A stretch of DNA of 64,000 nucleotides from Phycisphaeraceae bacterium (GCA_004213555.1 SHAP01000007.1:1-64000); one strand, 5' to 3'; positions 29,070 through 39,348 are shown, counted from the stretch's first letter. Translations and numbers: made by a program. Notes: generated from the letters alone by a model not told the origin.

Positions 29070-30821
29070 TCAGCTGCCTTGCTCCGCTCGGAAGTCGGGA
29101 GCCGCCCGTCCAAGTTCCTCCTGCAGGCAACGAAGCACCTGCCGGTCCGATTCGAGGCGGAGAACCCTTCGGGCGACCCGCTCGCAGTCTGCCATTCGAA
29201 CACTCCGGACAACTCGACGGATGTCTGGGATTCGGGAAGGCGTCAGGGAGAGTGTACGCAGCCCAAGACCCAAGAGCAACATGGTCAAACAAGGGTCTGA
29301 GGCGGCTTCACCGCAAAGTGAGCAGTCAATGCCGTGATGGCGGGCCGCACTGGCCACATCTTTCACCATTCTGAGCACGGCCGGGTGAGCTGAAGAGTAG
29401 AGGCTGGCCACCGAGTCATTTCCTCGATCAACCGCCAGGACGTACTGGGTGAGGTCGTTGGTGCCAATGGAGAAAAAATCCACCTCACGGGCAAAGCTCG
29501 ATGCCATCAAGGCGGCGCTGGGCACTTCGATCATCATGCCGACGGGCAGGTCTCGGCTGTGAGGGAGACCTTCTTCAAGCAATTCTTCTCGGACATCTTC
29601 CAGAGCCATTCTGGCCTGGCGGAGTTCCGAGTGGACGCCGATCAACGGGAACATCACCCGAACCGGGCCTTCGGCTGCCACCCGAAGAATAGCGCGAAGC
29701 TGGGTTCGAAACATTTGCATGTTCCGAAGGCAGTAACGAATACTCCGCAGCCCCAGCATCGGATTGGGTTCGGGATCCGGCCCTGCCAGTCCAGCCTTGT
29801 CTGCACCCAAATCGAAAGTCCGAATGGTAAGGGTGCGACCTCCCAAGTCACTGAGGGCCTTGCGGTACTGCTGAAGATGATCTTCTTCGGTCGGTGGACG
29901 AGATGATGTCAGGTACAAATATTCCGTACGAAAGAGGCCGACGCCATCACCACCAACCTCCAAGAGCCCAGGGACCTCTCGGGCCAGTTCGATGTTGCCT
30001 TGGATTGAAATCTCAACCCCATCAACCGTCACCGCGGGCTCGTGGGCATGGTCAAGTGCTTCAGCAATCCGAGCCGCTCGGCGGCTGGCCATCTCTCGGA
30101 GTTGGGCCAACTCATCATCCAAGGGACGAACCAACAAGCGACCGGCATCGCCATCCACAACGACTGTGGAGTGCTCCCTGACGTGGCGGGTTGATCCGCG
30201 GCACCCGGCGACAACAGGAATGCCCAAGGCGCTGGCCATGATTGAGACATGACTGGTTCGCCCCCCCGTCTCCATCACCAGAGCTTTGACAAACGCCGTA
30301 TCGAGACCGGCCGCTTGGGCTGGGGTCAGCCTGGCGGCGATCAGAATGACCGGACGATCTATGCCCTGAATTCGATCCTCGCCAAGAGCCCCGAGCCTGC
30401 GAAGCAATCGACGCTCAAGGTCAAGAAGGTCGTCGGCTTTTTCGCGGAAGATCGGGTCGTTCAGCGCTTGGAAACGGCGAGACAAATCAAGAATCGATTC
30501 GGCGGTCGCGTGGGCGGCGTCGTCCAGATTGTCTTTGATGCGATTGAGGATGGCCTCGCGGAGGGCCGGGTCGCGGAGAAGGCCGAGATGGAAGGCAAAG
30601 ATTTCCGCCGCTTCGGCTCCCAGGTCAACTTTGACACGGTCGCGATCTTGTTCGAGCTCGGTGGCAACGTGCTCCAGGGCGTCTTGAACCCGCAAGCATT
30701 CCGCTTCAACCTGCTGTCCATCAATGGGCTGCCGTTCCACACCTTCCCGAAGGTCGCGAACCACCATGGCCTCACCAACAGCGAGACCAGGGGCCACAGG
30801 TATGGCGGGGAGTTGAAGCAT
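29070..30821 (-). CDS. ptsI: Phosphoenolpyruvate-protein phosphotransferase (enzyme I of the PTS)
   Basis: The 583-residue protein matches enzyme I in length and order: N-terminal helical HPr-binding region, the phosphohistidine site ETGGRTSHVSIMA (active His near 195), the PEP-binding barrel with LFRTEYLYL, and the signature DFFSIGTNDLTQYVLAVDRGN read across about residues 450-470 with Asn and Asp ligands. The catalytic cysteine is in CGEAASDP. It transfers phosphate from PEP to HPr. No HPr or sugar-specific PTS genes occur in the window, so the role could be regulatory. It lies nine bases after the RND pump gene. Confidence 0.93.
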   Translation of the reverse strand: MLQLPAIPVAPGLAVGEAMVVRDLREGVERQPIDGQQVEAECLRVQDALEHVATELEQDRDRVKVDLGAEAAEIFAFHLGLLRDPALREAILNRIKDNLDDAAHATAESILDLSRRFQALNDPIFREKADDLLDLERRLLRRLGALGEDRIQGIDRPVILIAARLTPAQAAGLDTAFVKALVMETGGRTSHVSIMASALGIPVVAGCRGSTRHVREHSTVVVDGDAGRLLVRPLDDELAQLREMASRRAARIAEALDHAHEPAVTVDGVEISIQGNIELAREVPGLLEVGGDGVGLFRTEYLYLTSSRPPTEEDHLQQYRKALSDLGGRTLTIRTFDLGADKAGLAGPDPEPNPMLGLRSIRYCLRNMQMFRTQLRAILRVAAEGPVRVMFPLIGVHSELRQARMALEDVREELLEEGLPHSRDLPVGMMIEVPSAALMASSFAREVDFFSIGTNDLTQYVLAVDRGNDSVASLYSSAHPAVLRMVKDVASAARHHGIDCSLCGEAASDPCLTMLLLGLGLRTLSLTPSRIPDIRRVVRSVRMADCERVARRVLRLESDRQVLRCLQEELGRAAPDFRAEQGS

Positions 30822-30830
30822 TCCGAAATC

Positions 30831-33800
30831 TTAGTGGCTTGAGGGGTCAGGCCGGGAATTGTCAAACAGCACCAAGAGGGCGGGAAGCACCACCAGGATC
30901 AAAACCGTGGCACTGATCAGCCCGAAAGAGATGGAAATGGCCATCGGGATCAGGAATTTGGCTTGGAAGGATTGTTCCAACATCAGGGGAAGAAGACCGA
31001 GCACGGTGGTCAGGGTTGTGAGCAAAATGGGCCGCAACCGACGGCGGCCGGCCGCCATCAGCGCTTCGACGGTTTCGACGCCCTCCGCCTTCTTGCGGTT
31101 GAAGAATTCAACCAGAACCAGAGAGTCGTTGACCACGATGCCGGAAAGAGCAATGAATCCAACCAGACTCAAGAAGGTGAGGTTGTAGCCGGTCAAAAGG
31201 TGTCCCAAAACCACCCCAATGATTCCAAAAGGAATGCTGGCAAGCACCGCAATCGGCTGCCGCATCGAGGCAAACAAAAGACAAAGAATCATGTAGATCC
31301 CGATGGTCGCAGCCAGAAATCCGATCGGAAGTGAGGCGAAAGCCCGGGAAAGTTGTCGCTGACGGCCGCCTTCATCAATGATGACCCCGGGGAATTCTGA
31401 CTGCACCCGCTCGAGTCCCGGACGAATCGCCTGCATGGCGGTCTCCGGGGAAAGATCGGGACGACAGTCTGCCACAACACTGGTGGTTCGTCGACGATCC
31501 ACGCGGCGTATCGATGCGGGGGCGGTTGCTTCGCGCAACGATGCCACTTCAGCCAGCGGAACGGGCACACCGGCGGCGGAAATGACCCACGACTGCTCCA
31601 TGGCCGTGGTCGATCGACGGGTTTGATTGTCGAGTCGAACCCTGAGATCAACCTCTTCTCCATCCAAGGCAAAGCGATGAGCTACCGATCCCAACAGGGC
31701 CGTTCTCACTTGCTGACCGATCGAGGATTCGGACAGCCCAAGGGTGACAGAAGATGGCTTCGCTTCCACTCGGAGTTCACGTCGCTCCCCCGGGTCGTCG
31801 TCACCGATGTCAACCACGCCATCAACCCCGGCCAACACTGCTTTCAATGCATCAACTGCAGCTTGGCGACGCGTGTCATCCTCGGAGGCCACCTCGATGG
31901 TGATCGCCCGGCCCGCTGGGCCCCCTTGAATTTCCGTAAACACCAGCCGTTCGGCCTGGGGTACGGGGCCGATGCCATCTCGAATGTCTGCGGTCACCGT
32001 TTTTGACTCTCGGTCGCGAGATTCGATGGGTTGCAATTCAATAAAGACCTGCCCGAGGTGGGATCCCGTACCTGCGAGCGTCATGCCACTGGTGTCATCT
32101 ACCGAGGCTTGGGCACCACTGAGACCAGAGACGCCTTTCACTTCCGGCATCGCTTGGGCTGCGGCCTCGATGCGGCGGACTATTTTTTCAGTCTCGCTCA
32201 GCGGCGTGCCCACCGGCATGCGCAGTTCGGCAATTACGGTTTCGCTGTCGCTGGTGGGAAGAAACTCAAATGGAGGTTTTCCCGCCGCCACCAAACCAAG
32301 ACAAAAGATGCTGGTGCTGATGGCGATGGAGACGGTCAATGCCGGGCGTCGCAGGGCACGCCGAAGGAGCCAGGCATGCCCGTCCTGCAACTTTGGGAGC
32401 AACCGGTTGTCTCGGAAGGCCGACCAGCCTCGCTTGGTCCTCTTTGGACGGGCAGCCAAGGAATGCTTCATGTGAATCGGCAAGATCAAGAGGCTTTCAA
32501 TCAGGCTGGTGATCAACGCGCACGCCACCACCGCGGGCAAGGCCCCCATCAAGTCACCAATTTGGCCGCGAATGAACGAAAGCGGCAAAAAGGCCACGAT
32601 CGAGGTGGCAATGGTGGCCGTCACCGGCCAGAAGACCTGCTTGGTTCCAAGTATGGCGGCGGATTCGGGATCGTGGCCGGCTTCGCCATACGACTCAATA
32701 TTTTCCGAAACCACGATCGCATCATCAACCAAGAGCCCAATGACAATGATGAGGCCAAACATCGTCAGCAAGTTGAGGGTGGTGCCGGTCAACGCCATAA
32801 ACGTCAGGGTGCCGCAAAGGGCAAGCGTCAGGCCGACAAAAACCCACCAGGCGGTTCGCCACGACAACGCAAGAAGAAGCAGAACAAACACAAGCACGCC
32901 CCCCACGGCGGCGTTGCGCGCAAGAAGATCGATGCGGCCTTCAATAAAGCGAGCCAAATCACTGCTGATGGAGAGATCAATCTGAGCAGGCAGGATGCCG
33001 GGGGCGGTGTAACCGGTTTCGTAGGCTTTTTGGGCTTTGCTGCGGAGATCAACTTTTCCAGCAGAAGCGGCATGGACACTGGCGGCAAGGCGCTCGAAAA
33101 ATCCCCAGTCCAACCGAGGCTGGTCGCGATCGGCAGCATCACGGCGGCCGGCCGCATAAGCGCGAACCATCCGGGCGATGTCCACCGCGTCTTGATCCCC
33201 GCTCTTGTACACCGTGATGGTGCCGGTGGCCCCAGAACCAGCGACACCGGCATATCGGGACCGAATGGGCAAATCGTTGAAGGTGGCGTCCACGGAAGCC
33301 AGGTCCGAGAGCGGCCAACTGCCACTGGGACCAGAAATCCTGATGTCGGAAATGGCTTCGACGGATTCTTCGCGACCAACGCCACGGAACGTGGTGATGC
33401 GGTCTGCGCCAAGCACCGTCCCCGCCGGACCGTCGTCCATCGCCGCCCCAATTTGGAGGGCGATTTCCGGGAGGGATCTTCCCACTTGGACAGTGGCCAA
33501 GGAATCAAAATCGACTGAAATTTCATCGTCGCGAATGCCGGTTAAGACCAAGCGCCCCATACCAGTCATTCCCCGCAAATCACGCTCAATGTCTTTAAGC
33601 ACGCGCTTCCGCACGATCTCATCGGCTTCACCGAAGGCATTCAACATGATGACCGGAAGCACTGGTTCAAATTCGGTCACGGTGAGGCGCTCAACCTCGG
33701 ACGGGATGTCAGGGATAGCATCCACAGCACGCTGAACTTCGTCGACGGCCTTGTCGACGTCGCGCACGTTCTCTCGGAATTCAACCATGATGGTGGCCGT

Positions 33801-34061
33801 CTCTTCGAGAACCGAAGCGGTAACTCGATCAACTTCATCGAGTTCAATCAAAGCGTCTTCAACGCGTCGAACCACACCTTCTTCAAGATCTTCTGGAGCT
33901 GCGCCCGGCCAAATGGCGGTCACGGAAGCCGACTCGGGACTTGATTCAGGGAAAAACTCACGGGTCAACGAGGTGGCCGAGTACAAGCCGGTCAGGAGCA
34001 AGACCCACGCCAAAAGGTTCGAGCCTGTAGGTCGCTTTAGTACCGACTCAACCAGACTCAC
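30831..34061 (-). CDS. RND family efflux pump inner-membrane transporter
   Basis: The 1076-residue protein has the AcrB-like layout of twelve transmembrane helices and two large periplasmic loops. It starts with a TM helix (NLLAWVLLLTGLYSATSLTR) and the porter-domain segment WPGAAPEDLEEGVVRRVEDA. The TM4 motif GLLVDDAIVVSENIES supplies the paired aspartates of the proton relay, and the second half has GIVVNDSLVLVEF. The substrate is not predictable; drugs, lipids and metals are all possible, and the DD motif fits the HAE type better than metal pumps. It overlaps the adaptor gene by ATGA (34058-34061). Confidence 0.92.
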   Translation of the reverse strand: MSLVESVLKRPTGSNLLAWVLLLTGLYSATSLTREFFPESSPESASVTAIWPGAAPEDLEEGVVRRVEDALIELDEVDRVTASVLEETATIMVEFRENVRDVDKAVDEVQRAVDAIPDIPSEVERLTVTEFEPVLPVIMLNAFGEADEIVRKRVLKDIERDLRGMTGMGRLVLTGIRDDEISVDFDSLATVQVGRSLPEIALQIGAAMDDGPAGTVLGADRITTFRGVGREESVEAISDIRISGPSGSWPLSDLASVDATFNDLPIRSRYAGVAGSGATGTITVYKSGDQDAVDIARMVRAYAAGRRDAADRDQPRLDWGFFERLAASVHAASAGKVDLRSKAQKAYETGYTAPGILPAQIDLSISSDLARFIEGRIDLLARNAAVGGVLVFVLLLLALSWRTAWWVFVGLTLALCGTLTFMALTGTTLNLLTMFGLIIVIGLLVDDAIVVSENIESYGEAGHDPESAAILGTKQVFWPVTATIATSIVAFLPLSFIRGQIGDLMGALPAVVACALITSLIESLLILPIHMKHSLAARPKRTKRGWSAFRDNRLLPKLQDGHAWLLRRALRRPALTVSIAISTSIFCLGLVAAGKPPFEFLPTSDSETVIAELRMPVGTPLSETEKIVRRIEAAAQAMPEVKGVSGLSGAQASVDDTSGMTLAGTGSHLGQVFIELQPIESRDRESKTVTADIRDGIGPVPQAERLVFTEIQGGPAGRAITIEVASEDDTRRQAAVDALKAVLAGVDGVVDIGDDDPGERRELRVEAKPSSVTLGLSESSIGQQVRTALLGSVAHRFALDGEEVDLRVRLDNQTRRSTTAMEQSWVISAAGVPVPLAEVASLREATAPASIRRVDRRRTTSVVADCRPDLSPETAMQAIRPGLERVQSEFPGVIIDEGGRQRQLSRAFASLPIGFLAATIGIYMILCLLFASMRQPIAVLASIPFGIIGVVLGHLLTGYNLTFLSLVGFIALSGIVVNDSLVLVEFFNRKKAEGVETVEALMAAGRRRLRPILLTTLTTVLGLLPLMLEQSFQAKFLIPMAISISFGLISATVLILVVLPALLVLFDNSRPDPSSH

Positions 34062-35347
34062 TTCGCACCCTCAAGCACACGAACGGCATCCACACGAAGT
34101 CCGTCTGGGAGTCTTCGTCCCGCCCGACGGATCACGTCGGTGCCAGCCTCAGGGCCCACACGGAGAACGGCCCACTCCAGATCAGACAAGCCGGTCTCCG
34201 GCAGCGGGCCCTCAAACGTCCAAGCAATTTGCACCGGGACGGTTTGCAGCCGACCTTGATCGTCGACGGTCTGCAGGGATTCACCGAGCAGAGCGCTGCG
34301 GGGGGCGACGACAGCGGAGGTTGGGGCGCCGGCGGAAACGGTGGCCTCAACAAATACGCCTGGAAGGAGCATGTCATCCGCCTTCAATTCAACCCATGCT
34401 TGGAACGTCCGGCCACTGGGGTCGGCGGCCGGAGCAATGCGATCGATGGATACGGTTCGACTTGCCGCGGAGCCAGTGCGTCGAAGGGTCACCCTGTCAC
34501 CTGCAGTCACCACACCAAACATAGATGCAGGGATCGTCAGCTCAAGTTCGACATCAGCTTGGCCAGTCACTGAGGCAATGATTTGCCCCAGAGCAACCCG
34601 CTCGCCAAGTTGGACATCAAATGCATCGAGTTGACCGTCAAGTGCCGATGTGATTTCGCACCGATTTCGTTGGTCTTGGGCTTCCGCTTGTGCCGCCAAA
34701 GCAGATGCCTTCTGCGCTTCAAGCACCGCGCGTCGGGTTTCGATGCGTCGCGCGGCGAGATCAAGTCGGGTGAGGGCATCCTCCGCTTGGAGGCGGGCGG
34801 CCTCGGCCTGGTCAAAAGCGCTCGAACCAACAGCGCCAGAATCAACCGCCCGTCGCAGACGATCGACTTCGCGGGTCAAGGCTTGCAGTTGAGAGGACAA
34901 ACCAGGTCGACGGTCAAGAAGGCCCTTGGACTCTTCATCGAGGTCGCCAATGGCCGCTTCTGCAGACTGCACGGAAGCTTTGGCCGCGGCCAATCGGGCG
35001 TCGAATGTGGCCGGATCGATACGAATCAGTGGTTGCCCAGTTTGAACCAAGTCACCGTTGTCAAGGTTGGCCCGCCACACGACAGGACCTGAAACTTCTG
35101 CACTCAGTTCGATGCGGTACAGCGGCTGGACGCGGCCAAAGGCAGAGGCTTGACGTGGGATCAGGACCTCGGAAAGGGGGTACACCTCCAAGGCGACTGG
35201 CGGAACCCCCACAACCGCTTCAGAGGGGTCTGGGGCGGATCGGACCAGCAGGATGAACGAGCCAGGGCCGGCAAGCAAGACCACCAGAACGATCGATAAT
35301 CGTGCCAACTTTCGAACAATCGGTACTTGGGCTGGCGAATCGTGCAT
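34058..35347 (-). CDS. RND efflux periplasmic adaptor (membrane fusion protein)
   Basis: The 429-residue product (start ATG 35347; ATG 35365 or 35374 also possible) has an N-terminal membrane anchor (LARLSIVLVVLLAG), a split lipoyl/barrel-sandwich domain (SAEVSGPVVWRANLDNGDLVQTG and later LDGQLDAFDVQLGERVALGQ), a long alpha-helical hairpin of about 110 residues between them (AKASVQSAEAAIGDLDEES onward), and a beta-barrel domain. This is the HlyD/AcrA layout. It links the pump to an outer-membrane channel, which is not encoded here. The gene is translationally coupled to the pump and diverges from gatC. Confidence 0.9.
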   Translation of the reverse strand: MHDSPAQVPIVRKLARLSIVLVVLLAGPGSFILLVRSAPDPSEAVVGVPPVALEVYPLSEVLIPRQASAFGRVQPLYRIELSAEVSGPVVWRANLDNGDLVQTGQPLIRIDPATFDARLAAAKASVQSAEAAIGDLDEESKGLLDRRPGLSSQLQALTREVDRLRRAVDSGAVGSSAFDQAEAARLQAEDALTRLDLAARRIETRRAVLEAQKASALAAQAEAQDQRNRCEITSALDGQLDAFDVQLGERVALGQIIASVTGQADVELELTIPASMFGVVTAGDRVTLRRTGSAASRTVSIDRIAPAADPSGRTFQAWVELKADDMLLPGVFVEATVSAGAPTSAVVAPRSALLGESLQTVDDQGRLQTVPVQIAWTFEGPLPETGLSDLEWAVLRVGPEAGTDVIRRAGRRLPDGLRVDAVRVLEGAK

Positions 35348-35402
35348 GGTGAAGTGCAATATCATAGACCGCATCCCTACCCCCCATTCAAGGTGAGGCC
35401 CA

Positions 35403-35702
35403 ATGTCTGAAATTGACAATACCGCAGTCCAAAAAGTTGCCAGTTTGGCCAGGTTGCACCTTGGACCCGCAGAACGGGACTCGGTCCGGAAAGATCTGGT
35501 CAAAGTTCTCGACCACGTTCAGTCGCTCGCATCGGTTGACGTGGAAGGCGTAGAGCCCCTGAACAACCCCCACGAACTCAGCAACGCACTTCGTGAAGAC
35601 ACGCCCTCCGCCCCCTTGCCCACCGACGAGATCCTCAACCTTGCCCCAGCCACCCACGATGCGTGGATTGCCGTTCCCAAAGTGTTGGGAGAAGGCTCAT
35701 GA
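35403..35702 (+). CDS. gatC: Aspartyl/glutamyl-tRNA amidotransferase subunit C
   Basis: The 99-residue protein matches GatC in size and motifs: VQKVASLARLHL near the N-terminus, then VLDHVQSLASVDVEGVEPL, and the C-terminal LREDTPSAPLPTDEILNLAP. GatC stabilises GatA in the GatCAB complex, which converts misacylated Glu-tRNA(Gln) or Asp-tRNA(Asn) to the correct amide. Its stop overlaps the gatA start (ATGA at 35699-35702). Confidence 0.95.
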   Translation: MSEIDNTAVQKVASLARLHLGPAERDSVRKDLVKVLDHVQSLASVDVEGVEPLNNPHELSNALREDTPSAPLPTDEILNLAPATHDAWIAVPKVLGEGS

Positions 35703-37141
35703 GGTCGGCCCGCGATATCGCCGAACATGTCAACTCTGGAGGATCGGCCGTCCAAGTTGTTGAAGAAGCGTTGGAGCGTATTCATGCTGACACGTCCAAC
35801 GCATTCCGCGAAGTCTTTGATCAATCGGCTTTGACCAGTGCTGCCGAGATCGACCGTCGCATCATTGCAGGTGAATCAGCAGGCCCCTTGGCCGGCGTGC
35901 CAGTGGCCATCAAGGACAACATTTGCACCAGAGAAGGTCGTACCAGTTGCGGGTCCAAAATGCTCGAAAAGTACCGCTCTCCTTTTGACGCCACGGTGGT
36001 GACTCGACTGCAGGATGCGGGTGCTGTCGTTGTCGGCAAAGTGAACTGCGACGAATTTGCCATGGGATCTTCAACCGAGACGTGCCACTTTGGCCCCGTC
36101 AAAAACCCGGCCGATCCGTCTCGAGTCCCAGGTGGTTCCTCGGGAGGAAGCGCGGCCGCCGTCGCAGCAGGACTGGTCCCGGTGGCCCTTGGTTCAGACA
36201 CCGGAGGATCCATCCGACAACCCGCGGCTTTTTGTGGGGTCACTGGATTCAAGCCGTCGTATGGCCAGGTCAGCCGTTGGGGGCTGGTCGCGTTTGCCTC
36301 CAGTCTCGACCAAATTGGACCATTCACCACCGACACCGCAGATGCCGCCCTGGTGTTTGGGGTGCTTCGTGGCGGCGACCCCAACGATGGCACCTGTGAG
36401 CCGAGTCCGGCCAAGCCATGCCAAATCAAACCCGCAGATCTCAAAGGCATGCGAGTCGGCGTACCCATCCAAGCCACAACCGACGGAAACGCCAAAAGCG
36501 TTTCCAAAATGATGGCAGAGGTTCGAGACCAGATGTCCAAAGCCGGAGCAGAGATGGTTGAGGTGGACTTGTCCCTTCTGGACCAAGGGATCTCAACCTA
36601 CTACGTCATTGCGACCGCCGAAGCCTCGTCCAACTTGGCCAGATTCGATGGCATCCGGTACGGACACCGGGCCCATGCCCCAGGAGCCGGTCCGGATGAA
36701 CTGATGGCGTTGAGTCGATCCGAAGGATTTGGCGCTGAAGTCCGCCGGAGAATCCTGCTTGGCACCTATGTCCTCAGCGCAGGCTATTACGACGCGTACT
36801 ACAACCGCGCCCTCAAAATCCGTCGCATGATTCGAGACGAATACCTCAAAGCCTTTGCCACGTGCGATGTGCTCATCAGCCCAACCACGCCCAGCACTGC
36901 TTTTGAACTCGGCGGAATCACCGATCCAGTCGAGATGTACCTGTGCGACCGCTACACCGTCGGGGCAAACATCGCGGGAATCCCTGGCATATCGATTCCT
37001 TTTGGAGAGGACGAACAATCACTCCCCCTGGGCCTGCAATTGCTGGCGGCTCCATTTGCCGATGAGCAACTGCTCAACGCTGCGGCAAGCATCGAAGCCC
37101 TGCGCGATCAAGCCGGAATCCGAGGAGCCAGAAACGCGTGA
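35699..37141 (+). CDS. gatA: Aspartyl/glutamyl-tRNA amidotransferase subunit A
   Basis: The 480-residue amidase has the Ser-cisSer-Lys triad of the amidase signature family: Lys72 in GVPVAIKDNI, Ser147 in VPGGSSGGSAAA and Ser171 in SDTGGSIRQPAAFCG. It releases ammonia from glutamine for tRNA-dependent amidation. The start ATG at 35699 overlaps the gatC stop; a longer frame from 35663 is less likely. gatB is not present in the window, so the third subunit gene must lie elsewhere. The stop overlaps the GTG start of the downstream HD protein (GTGA). Confidence 0.96.
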   Translation: MRSARDIAEHVNSGGSAVQVVEEALERIHADTSNAFREVFDQSALTSAAEIDRRIIAGESAGPLAGVPVAIKDNICTREGRTSCGSKMLEKYRSPFDATVVTRLQDAGAVVVGKVNCDEFAMGSSTETCHFGPVKNPADPSRVPGGSSGGSAAAVAAGLVPVALGSDTGGSIRQPAAFCGVTGFKPSYGQVSRWGLVAFASSLDQIGPFTTDTADAALVFGVLRGGDPNDGTCEPSPAKPCQIKPADLKGMRVGVPIQATTDGNAKSVSKMMAEVRDQMSKAGAEMVEVDLSLLDQGISTYYVIATAEASSNLARFDGIRYGHRAHAPGAGPDELMALSRSEGFGAEVRRRILLGTYVLSAGYYDAYYNRALKIRRMIRDEYLKAFATCDVLISPTTPSTAFELGGITDPVEMYLCDRYTVGANIAGIPGISIPFGEDEQSLPLGLQLLAAPFADEQLLNAAASIEALRDQAGIRGARNA

Positions 37142-39348
37142 GTGATTCGGGTGATCGCGGACGAACCACTTCACGTACCCGCCGGGAGGCGGCTCGAGAA
37201 ACCCTTGGTCAATCCAAACGCGCGCCATTCTTAAAAGCTCTGGCTGACCCCAAATGGCACATGGGCTTGCCAACACTCTTGGGCGCTGCGGCCATTCTTG
37301 CGACGATGGTGCTGCTTGGGCAAGCAAGGCCTGAGGTGGTGCCTGGACGGATTGCCCACCAAACCGTCACGGTCCCCCAGGCCGTGACATTTGTGGATGA
37401 AGCAGAGTCTCAACGGGCCGTTGAAAATGAGTTGGCCATTCTCGATCGCCCGATGCTTCCCAATGATGCGTGGTTGGCCCGACTGCAAGAAGATTTGGTG
37501 GCCGTCGGAAGCGCGATTCGTGCAGGCGAAGCCAGCACACCGGAAAGCGAACGAAGCCCTCTGGCACAAATTTCGGACTCAACCTGGAACCGTCAGGTCA
37601 AACGACTCATCGACGAATACCTGTTGGAAATTCCCCTCGTTGACAACGATGTTGATGCAGAAGCCTCGGGACGCGGCCGGTTGCTGGTGCGGCTGAACAA
37701 CGGTCGAGTGGTACGCCCCACCACAGTCATACGGCTTGACCAAAGTCCCAAGGCCAGTGATTTAACCAACGCGATCTTGCGAGCTGGACTGCCGCAAGAA
37801 GCCGTTGGCCCGCTGGCCGTCGAAATTATTGGTCCCAACGCCCAGCCCTCCATCACGCTGGACCGCGATCGCCGGGCCCAGTTGGAACTCCAAGCCCGCG
37901 ACCAAACACCCCAAGTCGTTGAACAGTACGAAGCCGGACAGATCCTGTGGCGCGCGGGCCAACAGGTACCGGCTGAACAGCTGGACGACGCCAAAAAAAT
38001 CTACGCCGAAACCGCCCAGCTGGGATGGACCGAGTTTGGAACATCATTGCTCCTGTGCCTTCTGCTGATGGCGCCACTGGCCGGCTTTGCCTCGTATCGG
38101 CACCCCAAGCTCACACGTCATGCCATACGCTTGGCCACGTTCCTCAGCCTTTGCATTGGCCTGATTGCGATTCCGTTCTTGCTTGGAGAGCGTCTGCCCG
38201 CCGCGCGAGATGCCGCAGTGATTGCCATCGCTGCCTTTGGCACCATCAGCATTTCACTGGCCTACGACCGGATGTTGGGCGGCATTGCCGGTGGCACCCT
38301 TGGTGTGCTGGGAGCATTGGTCGCGCCAGCGCCGTTCATGCTTGCCCCAGGGGTGGTCGCCGGGGCAGCCGTCATGGCCGCAAGGCTGGGTAACTTTGAA
38401 GACCGGGCCACCATTCTTTCGGCCGCGGGCCGAAGCGCGATGGTGTTTGCACTTGGGGCCGCTGTGGCAGAATGGACCAGTCTCCCCAGCGGAACCGAAG
38501 GACTCTTTGGTCAGGGCGCAGCAAGGGCGTTTGCCGCCTGGCTTACCACACTCCTCATTGGCTTTTTGGCCATGGGGCTGTTGCCCACGATGGAACGATG
38601 GTTTGACCGGGTTACCGGCATGACCCTCGCCGAGCTCAGAGACCCCCGCCACCCCTTGTTGCAAGAACTTGCCGCTCGTGCACCGGGGACCTACGACCAC
38701 TCCTTGCAAGTGGCCTCTCTGGTGGAAGCAGGCGTAACGGCCATTGGTGGCGATGCAGCACTGGCCTACGTCGGCGCGCTGTATCACGACATTGGAAAAA
38801 TGAGGAAGCCCGAATACTTCGTGGAAAATCAATCGGGCGAAAACCCACACGATGATCTTCGACCAAACATCAGTTACCTCATCATTGTCGGGCATGTGAA
38901 AGACGGCCTCGAGATGGCAGCCGCCAGCGGACTGCCCAAGTCGCTTCGTGAATTCATTTCCAGCCATCACGGCACCCAAGTGGTCCGATGGTTCTACGTC
39001 AAAGCCCGCGATGCTGCATCTGAGGATGAAGAGGTTGAAGAAGCTTCGTTCCGCTATCCCGGACCCCGGCCTCGAACCAAAGAAGCAGCCGTCCTGATGC
39101 TTGCTGATGCCTGCGAATCCGCTTCCCGCGCTGCCGTCGAATTGCCAAGCGGAAAAATTGAATCCATTGTCCGTGACCTCTCCAAAGAGCGCCTGCTCGA
39201 TGGACAATTCGACGAGTGCAACTTGACCCTGCGTGAACTTCACGACATCGAAGACGCCATCATTGGCAGGTTGCGATCCATTCGGCACCAGCGATTGGCC
39301 TATCCGGACGATCAAGACGACTCGGTTTCACCAGATTCGTCTTCTTGA
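37138..39348 (+). CDS. 7TM receptor-type HD phosphohydrolase (PgpH-like)
   Basis: The 736-residue protein starts at GTG 37138, overlapping the gatA stop. It has one N-terminal transmembrane segment (about 43-62), an extracytoplasmic domain of about 220 residues, seven membrane helices (about 300-480) and a cytoplasmic HD domain. The HD motifs are TYDHSLQVASLVEAG, YHDIGKMRKPEYF (H550-D551), ISSHHG and LADACESASRA. This architecture is that of PgpH, which hydrolyses cyclic di-AMP in Firmicutes; in planctomycetes the nucleotide substrate is not established. No di-adenylate cyclase gene lies in the window. The 3' end overlaps mutY by 37 bases, tail to tail. Confidence 0.88.
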   Translation: MSDSGDRGRTTSRTRREAARETLGQSKRAPFLKALADPKWHMGLPTLLGAAAILATMVLLGQARPEVVPGRIAHQTVTVPQAVTFVDEAESQRAVENELAILDRPMLPNDAWLARLQEDLVAVGSAIRAGEASTPESERSPLAQISDSTWNRQVKRLIDEYLLEIPLVDNDVDAEASGRGRLLVRLNNGRVVRPTTVIRLDQSPKASDLTNAILRAGLPQEAVGPLAVEIIGPNAQPSITLDRDRRAQLELQARDQTPQVVEQYEAGQILWRAGQQVPAEQLDDAKKIYAETAQLGWTEFGTSLLLCLLLMAPLAGFASYRHPKLTRHAIRLATFLSLCIGLIAIPFLLGERLPAARDAAVIAIAAFGTISISLAYDRMLGGIAGGTLGVLGALVAPAPFMLAPGVVAGAAVMAARLGNFEDRATILSAAGRSAMVFALGAAVAEWTSLPSGTEGLFGQGAARAFAAWLTTLLIGFLAMGLLPTMERWFDRVTGMTLAELRDPRHPLLQELAARAPGTYDHSLQVASLVEAGVTAIGGDAALAYVGALYHDIGKMRKPEYFVENQSGENPHDDLRPNISYLIIVGHVKDGLEMAAASGLPKSLREFISSHHGTQVVRWFYVKARDAASEDEEVEEASFRYPGPRPRTKEAAVLMLADACESASRAAVELPSGKIESIVRDLSKERLLDGQFDECNLTLRELHDIEDAIIGRLRSIRHQRLAYPDDQDDSVSPDSSS

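Noticed and set aside
32031-33518. A 495-codon open frame on the plus strand.
   Set aside because: It is antisense to the RND pump gene, has low-complexity composition and no recognisable motif; such frames are expected opposite GC-rich codons.
38254-39315. A 353-codon open frame on the minus strand.
   Set aside because: Antisense to the 7TM-HD gene and without homology.
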